Origin: Liolophura sinensis
Taxonomy: Eukaryota > Mollusca > Polyplacophora > Chitonida > Chitonidae
Reading direction: 5' to 3'
Assembly: GCF_032854445.1 (NCBI RefSeq)
Contig: NC_088303.1
Coordinates: 15,075,501-15,139,500 of the forward strand
DNA length: 64,000 nucleotides
Each line of letters begins with the position of its first letter. The first letter of the stretch is position 1. The position numbers and the translations under genes were made by a program. Below, piece after piece: positions 47,230 through 57,470 of this stretch. The notes beneath the pieces were generated by a model. The model did not search any database. It had not been told where the DNA came from and saw nothing but the letters and a program-made list of their open reading frames with translations.

Positions 47230-48555
47230 TCCTGTTAGTGTGAGCTTGTTTGTAAAGGGAATTGGATAGGGGGTGAAGCCAACCAGTCAGAAAGAGTTTT
47301 AAGTATGAATGTCTTGTACCTGTGATATTATCGCTGCTCTTGTGAACAACAAAACACCTGGGAGTGGTAGGAATACTGGCATGCAGGTATACTGTATACT
47401 GGAAGTCATGCTTTGCTTGGTTCACAGTGAGACACTGTCAGCACAGCATGACAGGGATTCAGCTGGGTGGGGCTACTCATGTAACAGTCATGTACTTTTG
47501 TTAACACATTACACTGGATTATAACTCACAGTACTATGTAAACTTTTCACATCTTTCAAGGAGATGAAAGGGTTGTACATCTCACAACCGGGTGTCTAGT
47601 AATAGCGAGACATAAGAGACTTACATACAGTTTACCCGAGATTAAGGAATAACTTCTGGCTTAATCCCAGAGTATGCAGTTTTTACAACTAAAAATGCTC
47701 TGAGCAAAAGGTGGGTGGTCATTAAACATTTCCTTCACCCATAAAATTATCACCTTCAGATTAGTGAGCATATTCCCAAGAGTAAATAATACATACCGGT
47801 ACCTATATTTAATGGTCACTTTGATCAGTCATCAGGGGTGTGGGTACACTAGTGTAGGTTAGTCAGTGCAACTTGCCTAATACACAAAGCCCTTTGGACA
47901 CTAGGTCATAGAAATATTAATATATCATAATTCATATATCTGTATGCCAAAGATGCTAACTGTCACCTTCAATAGTCCAAACCTTTATCTTTTTGTGCTT
48001 TTGTTCAGGTGTAAAGAGCTTTTTCCTTATTACCATAAATATTTTGCTTTGACACTGGGTCAGTTAACCTTAACTCCATGTATTTCATATAACAGACAGT
48101 TGATGTGGTTCTTTTTTTCACAGATTTTTAGTATTATATTCATGAAAGAAATACATGTATGTTGTGTGTATATATATATATATATATATTTAATAGGCCA
48201 GTATATGTATTAATTTATTACAACTGTAATTTATTTTAAACTTCACACTTTCACTACTCCACAAGTGGTTTTGCAGAACAGTACATATGTACTGGTAACG
48301 GTCCAGGAATTCAATGCACAATTAAGTGCTCCAAAGAATGAACACAAAACGTCACAACCAGAGGTTGGGGAAAAAACCTACACTGTGCATTTCAGACAAA
48401 CATCATCACCTGACATCTGTATAATGTATACATGCATATGCAAGTTAAGACGTTATTCATTTCTTGGCACTATTGTCGGATTGAAAGGATGTTTCTAGAT
48501 CTTCTGAATGTTATTCTGTGGAATATGTAAGGATAAGACTTACTCATAATTGAGT
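47230..48555. other. No firm gene; one weak exon-like frame
   Basis: An open frame at about 48255-48498, following TGGTTTTGCAG, encodes NSTYVLVTVQEFNAQLSAPK and more polar sequence to FRQTSSPD before becoming Cys- and Tyr-rich. It could be an exon of unknown identity or chance. A TA microsatellite lies at about 48168-48189. Confidence 0.4.
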
Positions 48556-48559
48556 TACA

Positions 48560-49180
48560 CGCCATCCTCACATTACCATCAAATCACTGTTACATTACTT
48601 GCACTCCACCCTTACAGCACTGTTACATTACCATTATAATATCTCACATCACATCACTGTTACATTACCATTATAATATCTCACATCACATCACTGTTAC
48701 ATTACCATTATAATATCTCACATCACATCACTGTTACATTACCTTTATAATTCACTCTCACATCACTGTTACATTACCTTTATAATTCACTCTCACATCA
48801 CTGTTACATTACCTTTATAATTCACTCTCACATCACTGTTACATTACCATTTCAATCAACTCTCACATAAACATCATATCACTCTTACATTGCCATTATA
48901 ATTCACTCTTGAATTACCATCACATCACAATCACATTATTATTGCATTCCACTGTCACATAAACATTACATCACTGTCACATTACCATTTCAATCAACTC
49001 TCACATAAACATCACATCACTCTTACATTGCCATTATAATTCACTCTCGAATTACCGTCACATCACAATCACATTATCATTGCATTCCACTGTCACATAA
49101 ACATTACATCACTGTTACATTGCCATTATAATTCACTCTCACATTACCACCACATCATGCACTGTCAAATTACCATTAAT
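48560..49180 (+). repeat. Minisatellite with 37-bp then 35-bp period
   Basis: The marker CACTGTTACATTACC starts at 48618, 48655, 48692 and 48729 (37 bp apart, unit including TATAATATCTCACATCACAT), then at 48764, 48799 and 48834 (35 bp apart, unit including TTTATAATTCACTCTCACAT). Beyond that the units are diverged, and a 138-bp block starting CATTTCAATCAACTCTCACA at 48848 is duplicated at 48986. Confidence 0.92.
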
Positions 49181-49184
49181 GTGT

Positions 49185-50940
49185 ACTTGTAAAGGGTATG
49201 AATTCAGTCATCATATTACATTTAATACATTTATGATCACAATTGTGACTGTCCAGACCTCCCAAACTTCTCAATTCAGATTGTTGACTGTTAATTCTTA
49301 CCAAGCTGTCAGTTTATGCCTGTAATCAAATCACATTTGTTCCCTCTCGCAAATTAGTTTGCTGCGGAGGTTTGTCAGGTATGAGGAACATTCTTGTACT
49401 GTATAACACTCATTTAATAAATAACTGTTAAATGTTATTCACGCTGCATTTAGATCTGTTGCACTTGAATATCCCCATTCAATATTTGTAGTCTAGATAT
49501 TCACACAGAATTCACACAAATCCTGCCCTGCCACAACATCCCACAAAGTTTACTGTGTACATGGACTCGAAATTTGCCCTTCAACGGAGCTGCATAGGCT
49601 ATATTAGGTCTACCGTTTATTTTTGCTCAAGTCCTTTAGTTGCCATTTTCCCCACTTGCTGGCAGCCAAGTGAACACATCTGCAGATTCCTCAGGAACAC
49701 CTTGAACCATTAGGAACAGCCAAATCATGATACAATTCTGGATCCTACGTTGGAGAAGTGCCAATATATATCTGCGGATGACATTGCCGGGTAAGCCAAG
49801 AAAGCAAGGCACTACATTCCAGCACCCTTTAAGGATGGGGCAGACTGTTATTGACTTAGTTAGGCAGATTTGGATTGGCCTGGAGTTGGCGCAGTGCCAT
49901 TGTCAATATTTATGTCTGGGGGCTCTTCCCTGCAGTGTGCTTCCCCCCTCAACACAAACAGTGATGATATAATTTATAGCCTTACCTGTTATTATCCCTT
50001 TGCTGCTCATATCCTCACATGAACCTATGCAGGGGAGCAGTTATATATGCACATATACCCAGATGTAAGTTCACAAAAATATATTTCCACTTTTGTAAAT
50101 TTACTTATAACATAACATTAAGAGAGCTTTATGACACTGGACGCAGTATATCACTATGTTTTTTTTTTTCGCTATATCATATATGTCACAGGTAGTTTTG
50201 TCCCCCAACAACAGCTTTGTAATGCAGAGAAGGTGTAGTTTGATTTTGGTGTGAAAAACAAGTACAACATGTGACAAAGCCATATTTATCTGGTTAAAAT
50301 AGCTAAACTGACCCAAGGATAGTGGTTTTGCCTTTAAACTTGAAATCAGTATGGATATGATCGATGGTCTTTTTTTATATAATGGTTTTACATGTAGGCC
50401 CTACTTGTTACAGTTGATACATCTCAAGAATATTTCACCTATATGATGGCAGTCATTCTTGTGTAGCTATGTGACATTTGTATAAACCATTATTATCCAG
50501 AGCAGTGGGCATAGATCCTGTCTGGTAGCTCTACATGTAAATGTAGGCTTGTATAGACATCACACTTGTTCAGTGTTAAGATTAATGGTATAGCAAAGAC
50601 ACCATAACCAATGTGAGCATATTATGACTTGATGAGGTACATGTAGCTGCTATGTCTCGGGATACAATGTTTCCTTGATGCAGAGAAACAACCACTGTAA
50701 ATATCCTAACTGACATTACAAAATTCGGCATAAGAATCCTCGATTCTTATATACACATGCATGTAGTGTGTAAGCACATGATCGTAAAATTGCATCAACA
50801 GATCTGCTGTAATTTGTCCACACTATGGTTTGGTATAAATTGAGTAAGTAAATTATTCTTCAAACTTTGAGTGTCTTTGACAAGTTTATGCTATGGAATA
50901 GAATGCTGAGGTCAGTACTGCACTCTACAGTACTGTTATA
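49185..50940. other. No gene seen
   Basis: No coding exon is supported. A diverged SINE family A 3' fragment (TCTCAAGAATATTTCACCTA) lies near 50421-50455 in minus orientation. Confidence 0.5.
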
Positions 50941-50941
50941 T

Positions 50942-51248
50942 GGCCAAGAGGTTTAGTCCGTCCTGACTGGCTGACGCCAACTATGATCAGCCTGTTGACC
51001 AATGAGGTTGCATGTTCAAGTCTAGCTTCAGCTCCAGTGCTTTGGAAAGACATATCTTAGGTAAGTCATGTACTGAGTAGACACTTACAGCTAGGTAATT
51101 AAATGCTTTCTCTAAGATCCTCCCTGGGGCTATAAAAGTATCCCCTAATGTTGGTGATAGCTAACCTGTTGCCTCACCCCAGGCAGGATTACATAAGTGC
51201 AGATTTCTTGATTATAGCTCTAAATAAATACCTATTAAATAAATGATC
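50942..51248 (+). mobile_element. tRNA-headed SINE, third type
   Basis: A-box-like TGGCCAAGAGGTTTAG at about 50941 and B-box-like GCATGTTCAAGTCTAG at about 51010 form a polymerase III-type head. The body is unlike families A and B (contains TCCTCCCTGGGGCTATAAAA), and the right end is A-rich with TCTAAATAAATACC and TTAAATAAATGA. No target-site duplication was identified. Confidence 0.6.
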
Positions 51249-54200
51249 ACCAACAGGTTAGCGAGGACGAATTACATTGAGAGGCCGGGTTGACACCTGC
51301 AAGGCCGCAGAATTCATGCAGTCCGGGCAGGGTGGGGAATGTCACAAACTAGTGATTTACCGCCACATTGTATGGATTTATAAAGTCTGTAAATTGAGTG
51401 TATTTCTGCTGTAGGTTTTATTTTCCGTTTTCTTTTCTGAAAAACATTCACAAATCAGGCTAAACGAACATCACTCACGGAAAATCATGAGTAAACTACA
51501 AAGAAAGTGACTTAAATTTTACCATGTTTTTTACAGCTTTCTGCATCATTTAAAATGAAAATTAAAATATTGAGTGGAAAATACTGTGATTTTGTCACAA
51601 CATGATTTCTTTTGTGAGTGTTGTTGTGATCATGCGATCTCCTGTCATGGAGAGAAACTGCGTATATATTTACTTTGTGCAATTCTGGACAGCATGGGAT
51701 ATTTTTTTAAACCTTGTGACATCCTGTTACATGTGTTGCTCATGTCATAGTGGTGTGAGTAATGGCCTCACATGATTACTTTCTCCCACGAAGCAGATTT
51801 ATTTTCATCTTTTTGCAGTTTAATTACCTCATCATCTCTCTAAAATGACTAAAACCTGCTGAGAGTCTCCATTTGAATTCCTTTACCTGTGACTCGCGTG
51901 CAGGTTTAATGTTTAAATACACTGTAAGAACAGTTTTACCTTTCGCGTCCAGAAGGCTTCTAAAGAACTTTTTTTGTGTGACAGAATTAAATCCCTAATT
52001 ATAACACAAATTAACAATAGGAAAGAATAAATTCTTTCAAGATATGTAAAAAAAAATACTGAAAATTTAGATAAGCCTACATCTTGTTTCAAAGCTATGC
52101 TTGATTAAATGTATAAAACCATGTACGATGGAGCACAGAATTAAGCATTCCTACACCATCTTCATCCTCACTTTTCAACTGGCTATAATGTACAGTGTTT
52201 AAATAATTCAATACAAAAATAGGAGACAAAAAAATGTTGATATCCTTGAGTGAAGACATTAATTCTTAGGACAGTTATAATATAAATTTTACACAAACAG
52301 ATTTAGATCCATGTAAAATTTGTTTCAGGATTTATTCATTTCGGCATTGCACACTGCTAAAAGGCGCTAATAATAAAAATCCAGTTGTTTCAGTTATTTT
52401 TAAGATTTCTGGATTCACTGTATATGGTGGGGACGGAAGTAAATAGAAGACCAGCCTTTGTACCCTCAAACCACAATGTTTGTAAACGTCAGTGACTCAG
52501 GATCACATGAAACTTCGTTAGCAGCATGCATTCCATCACGAACTCAAGCCAGAATAATTCTCTTTCGAGATTACGCAATTCGTCAGTTGGTCCTGCTTAC
52601 ACTAATCTCAGGTAGATTTAAATAGCGTAGTTTACTCTGCTGCAATGCTTCAGGTTATCCCGTGCAAGTTCTCAGGGATTAAATGTCTTAACCGAGTTCT
52701 AAATCAAGTCAAGAAAGAAGTGATGTTTACCTGTGACTTCTCTCATTACGATAGACGTCAGAGAGACAGGGATTAAATTGGCTTCATATCCTAGTTTTTA
52801 CATAGTCATAAGATGATGTTTACGTGACTCTTCTGGGCAGTTGTTAAATGTATGACAGCATACATGTATTTAAACATACAGATATATTATAGCTTGTCAC
52901 CTGATCTAGGGGTGTCTTAAATACATTTATATTTGTCTATCTTTTTATCTCTAGCTGTTAATTAACTGTGACCACCATATTGTGCATAATTTACATTTTA
53001 TTTTGAAAAAAAAATTTTTTCTGTGAATTGTGAAAAATTGAATATATATGTGTCACTGAGGTCTTGTTTTAAAATGGCGTTCTGGTTTTTCTTTGGGGGA
53101 TTGAGGAACTGAGGAGGAAGAGGGAGGGATAAACTTTATATGAAAGTCTTTCGACAATAGCAGTATCTATTTTAGGTTTATTTTCTTGCTTTGCTCAAGG
53201 AAAAAGCAGAAGATCTTAAACTATTGAGATTGCTTGAAAAACGGACTCACACAGGCAGGTAAACAGACCAGGGTAAATATACATGTACAGTAGTGAAATA
53301 CTCATCGATCAGATCAGATTTTATTCTAACCCTGTGAGTGAGCATGTACATTCAATGCAGATCCGTACATGTATATACGGGATTGCCTTTTTTCCCCCAG
53401 CATTAGATAACTTGAATTAATTGCCTATGGCACCCCCACAGTGCACCCTCCTCTGCTGCATTCAGCCCGTAACATGCTGTTACGATTGTAGCGGAAGAAG
53501 GAAAACCTGAAGGATAAAAATCATTGTTAATTTCCTGTTCTCAGAAAGAATCACCAGGAAGTATTACATATACGTAACTTAAGTTTCTGTTTTATATTGT
53601 TCACTTGCTTCACTGTTCTATTTTCGACAAACAATATGAGCCTATTTTTTTTATCTGTCAGGTTATTTTCCGCTTAATAATGTTAGAATTTTGCTGTTAC
53701 TTAATATAAATATAATTAATATAATTTTCTGTCGTAATTACAAATATTTTTGCGGGTACTTTCATGCTCAAGCATTGTGTATTAAACTTATGCAGTGTGA
53801 AGGAATGATCACTGTTTCAATCAACTATTTTTTTACATTTATGTCATTTTTTTTGTTTTGTTTTTAATTTGTATTTGGCAAATATTTTCCCAGTAATATT
53901 TTTATGAGTGTTTATATATCTGAAGACTACATGCATCTTGTGTTTGTTCACTGAAATGTCTATTGGGGAGTGTTTGTTTGATATAGCAAAGTTTGCTAGA
54001 AGCTGTGTGCAAACAAAATGAGGAAGTATGTAAACTATTTAGCAATGCAGTTCATTCAGCGCTCTCCAGAAGACACTCTCCTGAAAAGACAGCAATTTAC
54101 GGTAACTAGCATGCTGCAATCACATGATCTGCTGTTTTGTGTAACAAATAGCTCGTCCTTCTTGAGTCATTTATCTTAGTAAATTCACCTGTCTGGTTTG

Positions 54201-54440
54201 AAAAATGTTATGCGTACTGATCTACGCAGAAAACTTGAGCGGTTGACGTCAGCAAATTCTTCCCAGGCAGTTTTAGGTAGATGTGGGGCTAAATAAACAT
54301 GTTGTGAAATGTCCAAAGGTTTGCCAAGTTTTCCTAACGCTTGTTAAATTACATGGTTGTAACTAAGAGGATGTCTTCACCTGTGACAATCCAGTTTTCA
54401 GTTAGAGGAAACCAAACATGGTCTAGAAGAAACCTCCACA
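51249..54440. other. No gene seen; intermediate CpG
   Basis: CpG is more frequent than in the neighbouring CpG-poor sequence, especially 51.24-51.36 kb and 52.5-52.8 kb. No open frame longer than 60 codons with plausible content is present. Confidence 0.45.
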
Positions 54441-54459
54441 CTTAGCTGAGTGTACCTGA

Positions 54460-54614
54460 TTTATTTATTTATTTATTTGATTGGTGTTTTACGCCGTACT
54501 CAAGAATATTTCACTTATACGACGACGGTCAGCATTATGGTGGGTGGAAACCGGGCAGAGCCCAGGGGAAACCCACGACCATCCGTGGGTTGCTGACAGA
54601 CCTTCCCACGTACG
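54460..54614 (-). mobile_element. SINE family A, 5'-truncated, perfect target-site duplication
   Basis: The plus strand reads (TTTA)n, GATTGGTGTTTTACGCCG, CAAGAATATTTCACTTATAC, CAGCATTATGGTGGGTGG, GGGCAGAGCCCAGGGG and ATCCGTGGGTTGCTG, stopping at CCCACGTACG. The tRNA head is missing. It is flanked by a perfect 12-bp repeat GAGTGTACCTGA at 54448-54459 and 54615-54626. The inserted copy was therefore already truncated when it integrated. Confidence 0.95.
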
Positions 54615-54992
54615 GAGTGTACCTGACATAAAAGCTATGTGTTAATTGTCCCACGGCAAATGCAAAGTTAAACTGCAGGTGTGCAGATAAATGTCCATTG
54701 TGTGGAAATCAGGTCTGTGGCATGCCAGTTGGACTGACAGAGGTGAACGTTTATGTCTCGAGGAATGTTAATTTGCAGTGTACTGTGGTTTGAGTCATTT
54801 CAGTTTTCTTGAGTAGGCCTTCTACTTCAAGGATAAATCCAATACAACAAAAAAAACTGACAGCATTTGCAAAAATTGAATTAAATGTATGGGTGTAATA
54901 TCAAAGACACCAGTAAATAAAGAGCACATACTTGGATATAGATTGAAAAATTTTGATTTGATTATTGTTAAATGCCATTCTCTGGTATTTTC

Positions 54993-55205
54993 TCTTATTT
55001 ATTTATTTGATTGGTGTTTTATGTCGTACGCAATAATATTTCACGGCCAGCATTATGGTGAGAGGAAACCGGGCAGAGTTTGGGGGAAACGCATGGCCAT
55101 CTGCAGGTTGCTAGCCGACCTTCCCAAGTACAGCCAGAGAGGAAGCCAGCATTAGCTGGACTTGAACTCACAGCGACTGCATTGGGGAGAGGCTCCTGGC
55201 TGATT
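54993..55205 (-). mobile_element. SINE family A, minus strand, diverged
   Basis: Contains GATTGGTGTTTTATGTCGTA, CAGCATTATGGTGAGAGG, GGTTGCTAGCCGACC, GGACTTGAACTCACAGCGAC (the B-box region) and GAGAGGCTCCTGG. A deletion in the 3' domain removes the sequence between TATTTCAC and GGCCAGC. The head end is lost after GATTACACA. Confidence 0.85.
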
Positions 55206-55209
55206 ACAC

Positions 55210-56671
55210 AAATTTTTTTGGTTGAATAACAAAGCCAAGATTATGTATAAGAGTATCTCAGGCTGTAGAAAAGACCAATGTGAAAAGAAAAATGTAATCG
55301 TTTTCTGTTGCCACCAGGATGGCATGAAGCAAGCAAATTGAACTGTTCTCAGAGGTACATGTAGACTAAAGTCAGTACATATCCTTACTGTAGATGTATA
55401 CAGGACAAGTGGCCAATCTCAAGCCATGTCTAGGTTTATGTGGGACTTGCTCAACCATGCATGTCAGTGTGGAGGGCAATGTACTAGCTGTGATTCCTGG
55501 TTGTATCAGCCCAGAATTTGACATTGGCTTGACCTTCAGGATACTGCATTTTGTCGAACTGCCCTGAACTGGCAGTGTTAATACATGTATGTGGCTGCTG
55601 GTCTTACCAATGGAATGTCAAGGTTAAATGTTGTTGTGTCAGTAGGTCAGTGGAGTCAACAGCTATGAATGGGTTGGGGGCTGGGGAGGGGGGGGAGAGA
55701 GTGCAGAGGGTGATAGTGGTAGAGGTAATTTTCACATATGCATGTATTATGTCTATACTAAAAAGCCATATTGCACAGCACATCCTACTTGCTACTCTAA
55801 GACTTGCATTGGCATTCTAACAGGGAGAAGGGGGGTGGGGATTGATGATCTATGTTTATCTACTTGCATGAAGCAGTATCTGTAGGTACCAGAATATCTG
55901 CAGGTAGTCTCGGAGTAGCATTTTATTTTGGTTCATATGAGTAGATCAGGAAATATGTTTGTGTGTGTAAGAAACCTTGTGTTTCACTGATTCATTTAAC
56001 ATAATACTTACTAGCATCTGATTTGGAAAAATAAAGTGCTGAAATATGGAGTCAGAATGAGTCTTTCGTTTTTCAGAGTTAAACTACCTGTATATTATGT
56101 GTGTTTAATTAGTTTAATATTTTATGGTGCAGTGAGACCAAGTGTGCAGATACATGCAAAAACAAACGCAGGTTGATGGTCACAGGCCTACCTCGTCTAG
56201 TCTATTAGGTGAAGCCACATGCATGATGATTGTGTGTTATTCTTGACAGTCCAAGGCCATATACGTCAAACAAGAATAGCACCTGTTTCTGGGTGATTTA
56301 AGAGTTAGGGAGGGGGTGGAAATTGAAAACCAGCAGGGAGGAGACCGGGAGTATGGCCAACAGTTATATTCAGAGGGGATTGTGGTAAGGCATCAAGGAC
56401 AAATACATTCTGCTGCCTGTAGGACTATAAGATCTTTGTAACCTGAAACCTGGAAGTATGCTTTATACATGTGTATACATACAAGATAAATTGCATTTGG
56501 TTTGGATAATCAATCTTCCTGGTATGTATAGCGGCTACTGTGTCAGTGGGTCTTGGAACACCTGAGCCTATAATCATGTGAGAGAATCTGATCAGCATCA
56601 TGTAACTCATCAGCATTTTTACAGAGAAACTTTTAGTGCAATCTATGCACAGGTTTTGCATTTTGCTGCGG
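55210..56671. other. No gene seen
   Basis: No supportable coding exon. A quadruplex-type G tract is listed separately at 55671. Confidence 0.5.
55671..55695 (+). other. G-quadruplex motif
   Basis: GGG, TT, GGGGG, CT, GGGG, A, then eight G: canonical spacing with loops of 1-2 bases. Confidence 0.65.
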
Positions 56672-56776
56672 TTGGTCGTGGGTTTCCCTGGGGCCCTGTC
56701 CATAATGTTGACTGCTGTCGTATAAGTAAAATATTCTTGAGTATGGCATAAAACACCAAGATAAGTAAATAAATTA
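56672..56776 (+). mobile_element. SINE family A, 3' half, plus strand
   Basis: GGTCGTGGGTTTCCCTGGGG, GACTGCTGTCGTATAAGTAA, AATATTCTTGAGTATGGC and ATAAAACACCAAGATAAG define the distal body and 3' domain. The 5' half is missing. Confidence 0.85.
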
Positions 56777-56788
56777 GATTTGAAGACA

Positions 56789-56918
56789 GTTGGTTGGAAT
56801 GGCCAAATTTAGAGCTTCATAAAAACTATACTACTATCAGTCTACACAGACAGTGCCTTCTGAATATGCTTGAATAAACACCTTGCAAACATGTGATAAG
56901 TTTGAAGAAGCAGTAATA
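56789..56918 (-). mobile_element. MITE family 1, partial copy, minus strand
   Basis: The reverse complement of the left half of the family: TTGGTTGGAATGGCCAAATT, GCCTTCTGAATATGCTTGAA, TAAACACCTTGCAAACATGT and GTTTGAAGAAGCAGTA. The other half and its terminal repeat are absent. Confidence 0.75.
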
Positions 56919-57001
56919 AGCATCAGAGATATTCAGCATCTCGTACACTCTCTTGTTAAAATTGCATGATTACTTACAGATTTTGATTTGGTCAATGTAT
57001 A

Positions 57002-57229
57002 TCATTGGTTTTTTACACCTTATGGTGGAAGGAAACCGGGCAAGCCCCCAGGGGAAAGCCATGAGAATCTGCAGATTGCTGTCAGGCATTCCCACATACA
57101 GTCATAGAAGGAAGCCTGCATGAGCTGGACTTAAACTCACAGAGAACACATTGGTGAGAGGCCCCTGGGACATTGTGCTATGCCCCCTGGGTCATTGTGC
57201 TACCCTAGCAAGCTAACCACAGAGGCCCC
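57002..57229 (-). mobile_element. SINE family A, minus strand, damaged 3' end
   Basis: Has CTTATGGTGGAAGGAAACCG, ATCTGCAGATTGCTGTCAG, GAGCTGGACTTAAACTCACA and the head end CTAACCACAGAGGCCCC. The 3' domain with the AATATTTCAC motif is deleted, and a 20-bp stretch around CCCCTGGG..CATTGTGCTA is duplicated inside. Confidence 0.8.
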
Positions 57230-57312
57230 ACTCATAGGTTTTAAGGTTTAATCTTTAGTGGGACTAATAAACATGTAATTGGTTTGAGTAGCCATTAGAA
57301 GTTGGGAAGGAA

Positions 57313-57470
57313 GTACACCGGACAAGGCATTATTATGCATATACAACTTCTTGGTTATTAACACGATGTTTCGATATAGTTTCTAACATCGTTTTATTAG
57401 TAACTGCATCAAAACGTCGTGTTAATAAAACAAGAAGTTGTATGTCCATAAGGATGCCTTGTCCAATGTA
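57313..57470. mobile_element. Foldback element, second copy
   Basis: Inverted arms GACAAGGCATTATTATGCAT / ATACAACTTCTTGGTTATTA and the complementary right arm ending AAGGATGCCTTGTCCAATGT are homologous to the element at 29981. This copy is more diverged between its arms and so is probably older. The centre includes CTAACATCGTTTTATTAGTA. Confidence 0.85.
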
